From CAYLYM01 sp964387645 (lineage in GTDB: Bacteria > Calditrichota > Calditrichia > RBG-13-44-9), in the NCBI GenBank assembly GCA_964387645.1, contig CAYLYM010000033.1:1-33769 (forward strand): DNA of 33,769 nucleotides. The letters run 5' to 3'. A program made the translations under genes and the position numbers. The notes below the pieces were generated by a model. It searched no databases. It was not told where the DNA came from and saw only the letters and a list, made by a program, of their open reading frames with translations. Shown here in pieces: positions 1-8,906 of this stretch; the first letter of the stretch is position 1; each line of letters opens with the position of its first letter.

Positions 1-2
1 AA

Positions 3-1382
3 TTTGAAGTAGATATTGAAATTTTAAAAAAATATGATCGCCCCGGACCACGTTATACCAGTTACCCGACTGCTCCACATTTTCATAGTGGCTTTGGGCC
101 AAACGAGTTTCGGGAAGTTATCGAGGAAAGTAATATCACGCCAAATTCAACAGATATCTCTCTTTATTTTCATTTTCCTTTTTGTCCAACTTTGTGTTAT
201 TATTGTGCTTGCAATAATATAATTACTAAAAATCAGCAGCAGATTGTAGATTATTTAACGGATTTAAAAAAGGAAATAGACCTCTTTAGTAGATTGATAG
301 ATAGTAAACGTCAGGTTGTTCAGCTACATTGGGGTGGTGGAACACCAACTTACTTAACACCCGAGCAAATCAACGATATTTTTGCATATATAAAAGACCA
401 TTTCCAATTTTCACCGAATGCTGAAATCAGCATTGAAGCAGATCCCAGACGTCTTACACCTGACCATTTGCCGACACTTCGTAAAATTGGTTTTAATCGA
501 ATTAGCTTTGGTGTTCAGGATTTTAATCCGCATGTGCAAGCTGCGGTGAACAGGATTCAACCCGAAGAATTATCCAGACGTGCCATTGATGAAAGCCGGG
601 ATCTAGGATTTGAATCGATCAATATCGATCTTATTTATGGACTCCCCTTCCAGACAGTTGATTCATTTAAGGAGACTCTGGACAAAGTTATTGAAATTTT
701 TCCAGATCGCCTGGCAGTGTTCAATTTCGCCCATGTACCCTGGCTGAAGAAACACCAAAAAGTGCTTAAACCGGAAACATTGCCCACTCCCGAAGAAAAA
801 TTACTAATCCTGAAAACGGTGATAGAAAAACTTACAGAAGCCGGTTATGTATTCATCGGAATGGATCATTTCGCCAAACCAGAGGATGAACTTTCTGTGG
901 CGCTAAAAACCCATACTCTTTATCGCAATTTCCAGGGATATACAACCAAAGCAGGCGTGGAAGTTTTTGCATTAGGAATTACCTCTATCAGTCAGTTAAG
1001 AAATGCTTACGCTCAAAATGTAAAAGACCTAAAGAAATATCATGAGTTCCTCGAGCAAAGCGAAATTCCCACTGCCCGGGGGATTAAGCTAAATGAGGAT
1101 GATAAACTCCGAAGAGAGGTGATAACAGAATTGATGTGCAATAATAGAGTGGTGAAAACCTATTTCAATGAGAAATATAATATAAAATTTGATGACTATT
1201 TCGCAGATTCGCTTCGAAAGTTGAAAAAATTCATTGAGGATGGTTTGTTAACCGATGATCCTGATATGATTCAGGTAAGCCAGCCTGGTCGGCTTGTTAT
1301 TCGTAATATTGCCATGGCTTTTGACCATTATATAGAAGAAGATTTGAAAAAAGAAAAACCTATCTATTCCAGAACAGTTTAG
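3..1382 (+). CDS. hemN: Oxygen-independent coproporphyrinogen III oxidase HemN (5' partial)
   Basis: Radical-SAM enzyme that converts coproporphyrinogen III to protoporphyrinogen IX without oxygen, in the cytoplasm. The frame is open from the window edge. It begins with a KYDRPGPRYTSYPT stretch typical of the HemN N-terminus, followed near nt 183-206 by the iron-sulfur motif CxxxCxxCxC (FCPTLCYYCAC). Further HemN hallmarks are HWGGGTPTYL, EISIEADPR, FNRISFGVQDFN, NIDLIYGLP and FIGMDHFA. The 459 visible residues nearly match the usual length of about 457, so only a few N-terminal codons lie outside the window. A start at the TTG near nt 192 would delete the cluster cysteine and can be excluded. 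It is first of a same-strand heme cluster with hemY, hemB and hemL. The identification rests on motifs recalled from the E. coli family and is very secure. Confidence 0.96.
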   Translation, partial: FEVDIEILKKYDRPGPRYTSYPTAPHFHSGFGPNEFREVIEESNITPNSTDISLYFHFPFCPTLCYYCACNNIITKNQQQIVDYLTDLKKEIDLFSRLIDSKRQVVQLHWGGGTPTYLTPEQINDIFAYIKDHFQFSPNAEISIEADPRRLTPDHLPTLRKIGFNRISFGVQDFNPHVQAAVNRIQPEELSRRAIDESRDLGFESINIDLIYGLPFQTVDSFKETLDKVIEIFPDRLAVFNFAHVPWLKKHQKVLKPETLPTPEEKLLILKTVIEKLTEAGYVFIGMDHFAKPEDELSVALKTHTLYRNFQGYTTKAGVEVFALGITSISQLRNAYAQNVKDLKKYHEFLEQSEIPTARGIKLNEDDKLRREVITELMCNNRVVKTYFNEKYNIKFDDYFADSLRKLKKFIEDGLLTDDPDMIQVSQPGRLVIRNIAMAFDHYIEEDLKKEKPIYSRTV

Positions 1383-1469
1383 AATAGCTTATGCCTGATG
1401 AATTAATGAATTAAAAATGAAATAATTTTTAGATAATTAAATAATCTGATTTGGAGGGTAGAGATAGTC

Positions 1470-2888
1470 ATGTCCAATCAAATTGAAACCGATGTTACCA
1501 TCATAGGTGGAGGTATTTCAGGATTAAGTTCTGCCCATTTTTTACAAAAAAAAGGTTTGAAAACGGTAGTATTAGAGAAATCGTATCGCACCGGTGGGTC
1601 CATTCGTAGCGCAAGAGTAGAGGGTTTTTTGGTCGAATATGGCCCAAACAGTACTCTGGATACATCACCCGTTATCCATGAACTTTTTTCTGACATTGGG
1701 ATTGAATCCCAGATGGAATATGCCAATGAGCAATCAAAGAACAGGTACATTCTGCGGGATGGCCGTCTGAACGTACTGCCAATGACACCTTTGGCTTTTC
1801 TAAAAACACCACATTTTAGCTGTAAGGCAAAATGGCGTTTGTTTAAGGAACCTTTTATTGGACCTGCTGATCCAGAAATTGAGGAAACTTTGGCACAATT
1901 TGTCATACGGAGGTTAGGTCAGGAATTTCTGGATTATGCTATTGACCCATTTGTGGCTGGAATTTATGCTGGTTTGCCAGAAAGATTAAGTGTAAAAAGT
2001 GCCTTTCCGAAACTCTACGATTTGGAAAAAAAGTATGGTAGTTTAATCAAGGGAACGATATTAGGAGCTAAAGAGAGAAAAAAGCGTGAAGAAGTATCTA
2101 AACAGTCTGCAAAATTATTTTCTTTCCCGAAAGGATTACAAACAGTCACTGATGCATTGTCCAGAGAATATGAAAGAGATATTTATTTAAATAGTCAGAT
2201 TCGTAGAATTTCCAAAGAAAATGAAAATTTTATAATACATTTTGATGATGGAAAAAACCAATATCAATTACTTTCTTCAGCCTTGTTGCTTACCATCCCG
2301 GTTTATGCTTACGGTGAGTTACCAGGTGATTTTTTTGTTCCATTGCTGCCTACTCTTCAAAAGATTTATTATCCACCTGTAACTGTTGTATATTTTGGTT
2401 ATAAGAAAAAACCAGAGTGCCGACCATTGGATGGTTTTGGTTTTTTAGTTCCCAGGAAAGAAAATCGTCAAATTTTAGGCACTATCTGGAGTTCTACCAT
2501 TTTTAAAAATCGTGCTCCTGATGGTGGAATTGCATTAACCACCTTTGTCGGAGGATCGCGTCAACCCGAAATTGCCTTGATGGAAGAAGCAAAATTATTT
2601 GATATAGTTTTTAGTGATTTGAAGGATATTATGCAACTAAATGATAAACCTGATGTTGTGGTGATTCAACCCTGGCCGAAAGCTATACCGCAATATAATA
2701 TAGGCCATCAGCAAATTCTGGATGAGGTCGAAAAGTTTGAGAAAACTAATCCAGGAGTTTTCCTTTCCGGGAATTTCCGTGGCGGTATATCTGTTGGAGA
2801 CTGCATCAAGCAGTCCAAAGTCATGGCCGATAGGATTGTGTCAGAATTATCCCGATTCAAATTAAAATCAGAAGCCGTTCAGGTGTGA
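1470..2888 (+). CDS. hemY: Protoporphyrinogen oxidase (HemY/HemG type)
   Basis: FAD enzyme oxidising protoporphyrinogen IX to protoporphyrin IX (coproporphyrinogen oxidation is also known for HemY-type enzymes). The N-terminus shows the dinucleotide fold IIGGGISGLSSA (residues 11-22), the ribose-binding glutamate E36, and the GGS motif at 42-44 followed by VEYGPN. The C-terminus has the second FAD segment, with GVFLSGNFRGGISVGDC around residues 430-450. The 472 residues are normal for the family. There is no evident membrane span, as in HemY-type enzymes. The start is supported by GGAGG about 12 nt upstream. It lies 87 nt after hemN and 19 nt before hemB, so it is probably cotranscribed. An alternative is another amine-oxidase-superfamily flavoenzyme, which the heme context makes unlikely. 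Confidence 0.93.
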   Translation: MSNQIETDVTIIGGGISGLSSAHFLQKKGLKTVVLEKSYRTGGSIRSARVEGFLVEYGPNSTLDTSPVIHELFSDIGIESQMEYANEQSKNRYILRDGRLNVLPMTPLAFLKTPHFSCKAKWRLFKEPFIGPADPEIEETLAQFVIRRLGQEFLDYAIDPFVAGIYAGLPERLSVKSAFPKLYDLEKKYGSLIKGTILGAKERKKREEVSKQSAKLFSFPKGLQTVTDALSREYERDIYLNSQIRRISKENENFIIHFDDGKNQYQLLSSALLLTIPVYAYGELPGDFFVPLLPTLQKIYYPPVTVVYFGYKKKPECRPLDGFGFLVPRKENRQILGTIWSSTIFKNRAPDGGIALTTFVGGSRQPEIALMEEAKLFDIVFSDLKDIMQLNDKPDVVVIQPWPKAIPQYNIGHQQILDEVEKFEKTNPGVFLSGNFRGGISVGDCIKQSKVMADRIVSELSRFKLKSEAVQV

Positions 2889-2907
2889 TAAAATATGAGG
2901 AGGAATT

Positions 2908-3876
2908 ATGTATACACCTTATTACCGGCCTCGCCGATTGCGTTTAAATGAACAAATCCGTAATATGGTTCGAGAAACCGTATTAACACGGCATGACCTG
3001 ATTTTGCCGCTGTTTGTTGTTTTTGGGAAAGACAAAAAGAATCCCATTTCCAGCATGCCCGGACATTACCAGCTTTCTATTGATCATCTGATTGAAGAAG
3101 TCAAAGATGTCTGGAAGCGTGGGATTGAAGCGGTGATTTTATTTGGTATTCCAGAGAAGAAAGATGCAGTAGGTTCGGATGCCACTAGTGATGATGGGAT
3201 CATTGCTCAAGCCCTGCGTGCCGTCAAGGATGCTGTACCAGAATTATATGTGATAACTGACGTTTGCTTTTGTGAATACACCGACCATGGACATTGTGGC
3301 ATATTAAAAGGAAATGATGTCGACAATGATGCCACTTTGGAAATTTTGGGAAAGCAGGCATTAGTTCATGCCAGGAATGGTGCTGATATGGTTGCTCCGT
3401 CCGGAATGATGGACGGTATGGTTGGCGCCATCCGAGAAGCATTAGATAGCGAAGGATTTAATAATATTCCCATCATGAGCTATGCTGCTAAATATGCCTC
3501 TGGTTTCTATGGACCCTTCCGCGAAGCTGCTGAATCAGCTCCACAATTCGGAAACCGCAACAGCTATCAAATGGATCCTGCGAATAGTGACGAAGCCATT
3601 CGCGAGGTTGCGCTGGATGTTGAAGAAGGCGCCGACATTTTAATGGTTAAACCGGCGATGCCATATCTGGACATTTTACAACGGGTGAAAACAGAATTCG
3701 GTTTACCTACCGCTGCTTACCAGGTTTCTGGTGAATTTGCCATGATCAAGGCCGCTGCAGAAAAAGGATGGCTGGACCATGACCGGGTGATGATGGAATC
3801 GTTGATTTCCATTAAACGCGCCGGAGCCGACCTGATCCTTACCTACTTTGCGAAAGAAGTGGTGGAGAAGTTGTGA
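2908..3876 (+). CDS. hemB: Porphobilinogen synthase (delta-aminolevulinate dehydratase)
   Basis: Condenses two 5-aminolevulinate molecules to porphobilinogen, the second committed step of tetrapyrrole synthesis. The product has 322 residues, the standard length. The catalytic zinc site is intact as C120, C122 and C130 within DVCFCEYTDHGHCG, so this is a zinc-type and not a magnesium-only enzyme. The two Schiff-base lysines are visible at K195 (SYAAKYAS) and K248 (MVKPAMPY). The N-terminal RPRRLR arm used for oligomer contacts is present. AGGAGG lies 6 nt before the ATG. The gap to hemY is 19 nt. The gap to the next heme gene, hemL, is 708 nt because a decayed gene lies between them. Confidence 0.97.
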   Translation: MYTPYYRPRRLRLNEQIRNMVRETVLTRHDLILPLFVVFGKDKKNPISSMPGHYQLSIDHLIEEVKDVWKRGIEAVILFGIPEKKDAVGSDATSDDGIIAQALRAVKDAVPELYVITDVCFCEYTDHGHCGILKGNDVDNDATLEILGKQALVHARNGADMVAPSGMMDGMVGAIREALDSEGFNNIPIMSYAAKYASGFYGPFREAAESAPQFGNRNSYQMDPANSDEAIREVALDVEEGADILMVKPAMPYLDILQRVKTEFGLPTAAYQVSGEFAMIKAAAEKGWLDHDRVMMESLISIKRAGADLILTYFAKEVVEKL

Positions 3877-4174
3877 TTGCGGATTTCAGATTTCAGATTT
3901 TGGCTGAATAAAGAGTAGAAATGAAATTGTGATTCGCCGGAAGTTTTATTTTTTCTTGATTAGCACTAATTTTCTTTTAATCATTTTGCTAATAATTTGA
4001 AATGTTATTTTTGAAACAAAATCATCGGGATATTTTTAGAAATATCAAAATTTGAAATAAAATTTATAGATTGTCTAAGCTTTTTGATAAGGATAGTTAT
4101 AAGTTTTTAAAAATTTGGTTCTAACAAAACAGATCCGTTATATGTATTGTGGTGATTGATAAGGACGAATAAAA
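3877..4174. other. Intergenic stretch after hemB, no gene seen
   Basis: About 300 bases with no coding frame that I can support. It starts with a short tandem repeat, ATTTCAG twice (about 3882-3896). It also holds a weak hairpin at 4029-4046 (7-bp arms GATATTT and AAATATC, 4-nt loop) without a T-run, so it is not a convincing terminator. The stretch ends at the decayed four-helix-bundle gene. Confidence 0.6.
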
Positions 4175-4530
4175 ATGACGAACAAAGAGGTCTTCGAAGT
4201 AAATTGTTGAACTTTATTGATTATTACTAAACAAGTAGAGAGGATTGGCTTATCAGCGATTAGCTCTTTAGATCAGTTACTTCAGTTGTAGTGCATTATT
4301 TATTAGCGTATAAGGCAAAATCTCATCTGAATTTTATTGCTAAGTTAGGTATTGTAAAATAATAGGCTGATGAGTCACTATGTTGGTTAGAATTGATTAA
4401 AGAAATGAAAATTACTGGAAATAATTAAGATAGAAAGTTTAATGAAAGAAGTAATGAATTTTCCTCATTTATTATAGTTGTATTAAAAACAGATAGAATC
4501 AAAATAAATAATAAATCAGAAATCGGGAAC
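4175..4530 (+). pseudogene. Decayed four-helix-bundle (S23 / 23S rRNA intervening-sequence family) gene
   Basis: Not an intact gene. An ATG at 4175 with AAGGA upstream opens with MTNKEVFE, a common N-terminus of the S23/four-helix-bundle family, then breaks at once. In another frame nt 4264-4362 reads RSVTSV, then AYKAKSH, then FIAKLGIVK, followed by two in-frame stops. After the stops the same frame resumes with ADESLCWLELIKEMKI (about 4369-4416), a further stop, then VVLKTDRIK near 4480-4505. These pieces match, in order, the family pattern LLRSATSVGANY..EA..AKS..DFIAKL.IV.KEADES.YWLELI, so at least one frameshift and three stops separate recognisable blocks. It interrupts the heme cluster. 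Such genes are often found inside 23S rRNA or dispersed in genomes. The limits given are approximate. Confidence 0.8.
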
Positions 4531-4584
4531 TTTCATGCTGCAATCGAAGATATGGCCACCTGAAACAATTAGTAGGAGATAAAA

Positions 4585-5883
4585 ATGTTAAAACTTGATA
4601 AAAGCCAGTTATTCTATAAACATGCCCAAAATCTCATTCCCGGCGGGGTTAATTCTCCGGTACGGGCATTTAAATCAGTGGGTGGTACTCCCATTTTCTT
4701 TACCCGGGGAAAGGGGTCTAAGCTTTACGATGTTGATGGTAATGTTTACATAGATTATGTCGGTTCGTGGGGACCATTAATCCTGGGATACAGCCATCCA
4801 AGGATTGTTAAAGCCATTCAACAGGAGGCCGAACGGGCCACCAGTTTTGGTGCGCCCACCGAATTGGAGATTCAATTAGCGGAGTTGATTGTGGAAATGG
4901 TTCCTTCGATCGAAATGATACGTCTGGTGAATTCAGGCACTGAAGCCACAATGAGTGCTGTTCGATTAGCCCGTGGCTATACCGGTCGGAATAAAATTGT
5001 TAAATTTATTGGCTGCTATCATGGGCATGGAGATAGTTTCTTGATTCAAGCAGGTTCGGGCGCCACCACTCTGGGTGTGCCGAACAGTCCAGGCGTCACA
5101 CAGGGTACCGTGGGCGACACACTATTAGCTAGATTTAATGACCTGGATTCGGTTAAGTCTTTGATTGAGGATTATTCTGAAGAAATAGCCGCGATCATTA
5201 TCGAACCGATTGCCGGAAATATGGGGGTTATTCCCCCAAAGAAAGGATTTTTAGAGGACCTGAGAGAAATGACCGAAAAGGCTGGAATCTTGCTCATATT
5301 TGATGAAGTGATGACTGGTTTCCGGGTGGCCCGCGGTGGGGCACAGGAACTGTATGGTATACAGCCAGATTTAACTACTCTGGGTAAAATCATTGGGGGT
5401 GGTTTGCCGGTAGGGGCTTATGGCGGTAAGAAAAAAATTATGGAACAAGTAGCACCGGTGGGGCCGGTTTACCAGGCAGGCACCCTTTCGGGAAATCCAC
5501 TGGCTGTTCGAGCTGGTTTGGAAACACTTAAACTTTTAAAAGAGCCGGAATTTTACCAGGAATTAGAACGAAAAGCCCAATTGTTGGAAAATGGGTTGAA
5601 AGAAAATCTGAAGAAGTTGGATGTTCCATATTACCTTACCCGCGTTGGATCGATGAGCTGTTTATTTTTTACGGACAGGGAAGTAAATGATTATGACACA
5701 GCTTTGACTAGTGATACTGAGCTTTATGGTCGTTATTTCCATGCTATGTTAGAAGAGGGTATTTATTTAGCGCCTTCACAGTTTGAAGCGACATTTATTT
5801 CTGCCGCCCATACAGATGAAGATCTGGAAAAGACTATAGAAGCCAATTATCGATGCTTGAAAAAAGTGTTGAAAAATGTTTAG
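4585..5883 (+). CDS. hemL: Glutamate-1-semialdehyde 2,1-aminomutase
   Basis: PLP enzyme that makes 5-aminolevulinate from glutamate-1-semialdehyde, so this organism uses the C5 route from glutamyl-tRNA. The 432 residues match the family. Visible motifs are the N-terminal LIPGGVNSPVRAF, NSGTEATMSAVRLAR (116-130), the PLP-contacting FDEVMTGFRV (239-248) and the Schiff-base lysine K268 in TTLGKIIGGGLPVGAYGG. GTAGGAG lies 7 nt before the ATG. It follows hemB after a 708-nt gap occupied by a decayed gene and is followed by a hairpin terminator, so it ends the heme cluster. It may have its own promoter in the gap. Confidence 0.97.
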   Translation: MLKLDKSQLFYKHAQNLIPGGVNSPVRAFKSVGGTPIFFTRGKGSKLYDVDGNVYIDYVGSWGPLILGYSHPRIVKAIQQEAERATSFGAPTELEIQLAELIVEMVPSIEMIRLVNSGTEATMSAVRLARGYTGRNKIVKFIGCYHGHGDSFLIQAGSGATTLGVPNSPGVTQGTVGDTLLARFNDLDSVKSLIEDYSEEIAAIIIEPIAGNMGVIPPKKGFLEDLREMTEKAGILLIFDEVMTGFRVARGGAQELYGIQPDLTTLGKIIGGGLPVGAYGGKKKIMEQVAPVGPVYQAGTLSGNPLAVRAGLETLKLLKEPEFYQELERKAQLLENGLKENLKKLDVPYYLTRVGSMSCLFFTDREVNDYDTALTSDTELYGRYFHAMLEEGIYLAPSQFEATFISAAHTDEDLEKTIEANYRCLKKVLKNV

Positions 5884-5948
5884 GCAATATTAAAAATCAA
5901 GGAATCTAAAAATATAGAATTAAACTTTCCCTGATCATGTGAATGGCT

Positions 5949-5980
5949 AAAGCCGGTTCTACAGAAGACCGGCTTTTGTA
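5949..5980 (+). terminator. Rho-independent terminator after hemL
   Basis: Perfect 9-bp stem AAAGCCGGT (5949-5957) pairing with ACCGGCTTT (5968-5976), 10-nt loop, then TG. The stem itself ends in four T residues, and there is no longer T-run. It lies 66 nt after the hemL stop. Confidence 0.75.
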
Positions 5981-6266
5981 ATTTCTTATAAATAATCCAT
6001 ATTTATTCAATTCACAGGTATTTTCCTTGATTTATTCCTGAATTTTTAGTAGAATTTCAATAGATTTTCTTAATAAAAATTGAAAAGGTTTTTTTATAAT
6101 TTTTTGATAGACGGAACTGGAAGATATTAAAAGTATATATTTTTATTTTTTTAAAATTTGTTAATTAAAATCAATTTCAGTAGTGTAGATTTAGGCAGAA
6201 AGATTTAATCCTTCGGTAGAAAATTTACAGAAAAATATACTTAAGCAAAGTTTAGAGGTTGAAACC
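5981..6266. other. Intergenic region upstream of secreted protein gene, no further gene
   Basis: Very AT-rich, with poly-T and poly-A runs. I see no coding frame and no confident promoter. It presumably holds the promoter of the following gene. Confidence 0.5.
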
Positions 6267-7223
6267 ATGGGAATAAAATCCATTAAGTTAGCAATTTTTA
6301 GTGTCGTCTTTTTTTTCTTTCTCGTAAATATTGTTGAGGCTCAACTATCTCCAATATTAGATAAGAAATTTAATTTGGTCGGTGAACATTCTCAAGAGAT
6401 ACAATATTTTTTAATGGAATCCAGATTATTAAACTATGCCTTAAACGGAACGTGTATTGGCACTGATATTTTCCGTCTGCGTCTTAAATGTGTTCCTGCA
6501 AAAATTTCTGGTAAAGGTGGAGATGAATATACCTGTGTAAAATTTACTATCCAACATGGAAATGCTTCAGAGGTTTCAATACCCGCGCTCGAAAACTGGA
6601 CATATATTTTTAATAATAAAGGAATAAACGAGAAGGGTCAAGTTTTTGGAATTGATCATAGCAAATTTGAAAATATAGTTGATAGTAACGGTAATGTGTT
6701 ATCAGCAGACAAAGCGTATCATGTTTATAATACTTTTATAGACTTTCACTCATTTTGTAATGTATTTGCGGATAGTACATCTGAAGGCAATGGTATTCAA
6801 GATTTAAATAAGATTGGTCAAAAAATCGTTCATGCAGCTGCATTTTCTGAACCACCTGTGAATTTAGGAAGTAATGTTGCTGAAGGATCCTATTTTAAAA
6901 ATGGCGAAATTACCCTCGAATTTAAAGGACTTAGTTTAGTAAATGGGAAACAATGTGCCCTGGTAGGCTATGATTCAGGTGAGAGTTCTTTTAAAATGAT
7001 TATAAAACCTGCTCCAGATATACAAGTTACTACTGTTGGCAGCTCACATTATATGGGAGATATATATATAGATTTGAAAACGAAATGGGTACAAAAAGTA
7101 ACAATGGAAGAGTTTGTCATTAGTGAGACAACAATACCCATGCAACCCAATACGATTAATGCTATTATTGAACGCAATATAATTATTCGCAATGTTAGTG
7201 AAAAAGAATTTTTTAGTAATTAA
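6267..7223 (+). CDS. Secreted protein of unknown function
   Basis: Not recognised. The 318-residue product starts with a Sec signal peptide: MGIKSIKLAIFSVVFFFFLV, then NIVEAQ with likely cleavage after A25. It has no later membrane span and no lipobox, so it should be periplasmic or surface-exposed. The mature part looks beta-rich and has scattered cysteines (C63, C75, C90 and two or more later), which could form disulfides. A repeated theme is short polar loops followed by hydrophobic strands, as in GEITLEFKGLSLVNGKQCALVGYDSG. An AGAGG lies about 8 nt before the ATG. It stands alone after the hemL terminator and 135 nt before gldA. Nothing in the neighbourhood fixes its role. Confidence 0.8.
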   Translation: MGIKSIKLAIFSVVFFFFLVNIVEAQLSPILDKKFNLVGEHSQEIQYFLMESRLLNYALNGTCIGTDIFRLRLKCVPAKISGKGGDEYTCVKFTIQHGNASEVSIPALENWTYIFNNKGINEKGQVFGIDHSKFENIVDSNGNVLSADKAYHVYNTFIDFHSFCNVFADSTSEGNGIQDLNKIGQKIVHAAAFSEPPVNLGSNVAEGSYFKNGEITLEFKGLSLVNGKQCALVGYDSGESSFKMIIKPAPDIQVTTVGSSHYMGDIYIDLKTKWVQKVTMEEFVISETTIPMQPNTINAIIERNIIIRNVSEKEFFSN

Positions 7224-7358
7224 GAATAACTAATATTGTTTTAAATAATATCGGTTTTATGAATAGTGTTATATTGTAAAATTTTCAAATTTAAAGAAAA
7301 GATTAAAAAACTAATTCTTATCCTTTTAACTAAGTAAAACTTTTAAAATGAGGAGAAA

Positions 7359-8462
7359 ATGATGATTAGCACAACATTATTTCCTGGTCGATATGTTCAA
7401 GGGCCAGGTACATTAAAAAGATTAGGCGAGGAAGTTAATAGGTTTGGCAGTAAATGTTTTTTAATTTGTGATTCTTTTGTTTTTGATAATATACTACCTG
7501 AATTTCAACAAGAAATAGAAAAGCATATCCAAATCGAAATGGAGAAATTTAAGGGTGAATGTTCTGATGAGGAAATTGAGAGGTTATCTGCTTTAGCTCG
7601 AAACGTTGGTTGTGATGTTATTGTTGGAATAGGTGGTGGTAAAACCTTAGATACAGCAAAAGCTGTCGCTTATGAATTAAAAATACCAGTAGCTATAACG
7701 CCGACAATAGCTTCTACAGATGCTCCTTGCAGTGCTCTTTCTGTAATATATACACCTACAGGAGAGTTTAAGCGGTATTTAATACTTCCTAAAAATCCAG
7801 AGCTTGTATTGGTAGACACAAAAATAATAGTTCAAGCACCAGTGCGCTATTTAGTTTCGGGTATGGGCGATGCGTTAGCCACCTGGTTTGAAGCCGAATC
7901 ATGTAAAAAGAAATATGCTGGAAATATGACTGGTGATGTAGGTTCAATGACTGCATATGCTTTGGCGGAACTCTGTTACAACACACTTCTTGAATTCGGA
8001 TTACTTGCTAAATTAGCCTGTGAATCTCACGTAGTAACACCTGCTTTAGAACGTGTAGTTGAAGCGAATACGTTATTAAGTGGATTAGGTTTTGAAAGCG
8101 GTGGATTAGCTGCAGCTCACGCAATTCATAATGGTCTAACGGTCTTAGAACAAACTCACAAATACTATCATGGTGAAAAAGTTGCAATAGGAACATTAGC
8201 TTCACTTTTACTTACAGATAAACCAGAAAATACAATTGACAAAGTCTTTTCTTTCTGTGAATCTGTGGGCTTGCCTACGACTCTTTCCGACATTGGTCTT
8301 TCTGATATTTCTGATGCAGAATTGATGAAGGCTGCAGAAGCGGCTTGTGCAGAAGGTGAAACTATTCATAATGAGCCAATTCCAGTTACTCCTGAAATGG
8401 TATTCTCTTCTCTTAAAGCAACTGATGCATTGGGTAAAAAGAGAAAAAAATCTTACAATTAA
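7359..8462 (+). CDS. gldA: Glycerol dehydrogenase (iron/zinc alcohol dehydrogenase family)
   Basis: NAD-dependent oxidation of glycerol to dihydroxyacetone. The 367 residues match GldA. The NAD-binding GGGKTLDTAKA segment is at 92-102 and PTIASTDAPCSALSVIY at 115-131. The metal ligands are D171 (GMGDALATWFEA), H254 (GGLAAAHAIHNG) and H271 (YHGEKVAIG), which correspond to D173, H256 and H274 of the Bacillus enzyme. AGGAG lies 4 nt before the first of two tandem ATG codons (7359 and 7362). The second ATG gives better spacing and would remove one residue. It stands alone, without glycerol kinase or dihydroxyacetone kinase genes nearby, so the physiological substrate could be another small polyol or hydroxyketone. 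A strong terminator lies downstream. Confidence 0.93.
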   Translation: MMISTTLFPGRYVQGPGTLKRLGEEVNRFGSKCFLICDSFVFDNILPEFQQEIEKHIQIEMEKFKGECSDEEIERLSALARNVGCDVIVGIGGGKTLDTAKAVAYELKIPVAITPTIASTDAPCSALSVIYTPTGEFKRYLILPKNPELVLVDTKIIVQAPVRYLVSGMGDALATWFEAESCKKKYAGNMTGDVGSMTAYALAELCYNTLLEFGLLAKLACESHVVTPALERVVEANTLLSGLGFESGGLAAAHAIHNGLTVLEQTHKYYHGEKVAIGTLASLLLTDKPENTIDKVFSFCESVGLPTTLSDIGLSDISDAELMKAAEAACAEGETIHNEPIPVTPEMVFSSLKATDALGKKRKKSYN

Positions 8463-8802
8463 TTATATTGCTCCAGGTTATTCAATAACTGTGAATCACG
8501 CGAATTAACGTCAAAAAAAACAAGTGATTACAAAATAATTAGCTTAATCCAATAGGTATTTTTTTTAAATTCTTTAAAATATTAATGTTAATTGATATAT
8601 CTAGAGACGCAAAGGATCAATATAATCTAAAAAACAATAAATTATAAATTATTTTTTGGGCATTAAAAAGTTTAAACAACGTTAAAAAATCAAGAAATCT
8701 AAATATATGTGATTAAACTATGCATCATCGTGCCTTTGCGGTTGATGTTAATTTTCGGTTAAAAAAATTATTTAGTCACATCTTGCCTGGTAAAAAAAAT
8801 GA
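8463..8802. other. Intergenic region with degenerate repeats
   Basis: No coding frame seen. It holds GACGCAAAGG (8606-8615) and, about 120 nt on, the roughly inverted CCTTTGCGGT (8733-8742). ATGTTAATT occurs near each. GATCAATATAATCTAAA (8615-8631) recurs with one mismatch at 12756-12772. This may be a remnant of a dispersed repeat, but I cannot name a family. Confidence 0.4.
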
Positions 8803-8838
8803 AGGGATCCCATAATAACAGTATGGGATCCCTCTTTT
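8803..8838. terminator. Bidirectional terminator between gldA and the TonB receptor gene
   Basis: Perfect 12-bp stem AGGGATCCCATA (8803-8814) with TATGGGATCCCT (8822-8833) and a 7-nt loop. On the plus strand it is followed by CTTTT. On the minus strand it is followed by TCATTTTTTTT. It can therefore end both convergent genes and looks stronger for the minus strand. Confidence 0.88.
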
Positions 8839-8906
8839 AGAGTGTAAAAAAAGTTTTAGCGCACGTAAAAGTCTAATTTCAAAAACAGCTAAAAAACAGA
8901 AGCCTT

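Noticed and set aside
192..1382. HemN starting at the TTG at 192.
   Set aside because: It would remove the first cluster cysteine and the conserved N-terminus, which are plainly encoded upstream to the window edge.
1478..1906. Minus-strand open frame of 142 codons inside hemY.
   Set aside because: Antisense shadow of the FAD-binding region; no signals of its own.
4029..4046. Hairpin after hemB as a terminator.
   Set aside because: AT-only stem apart from the terminal pair and no T-run; too weak to call.
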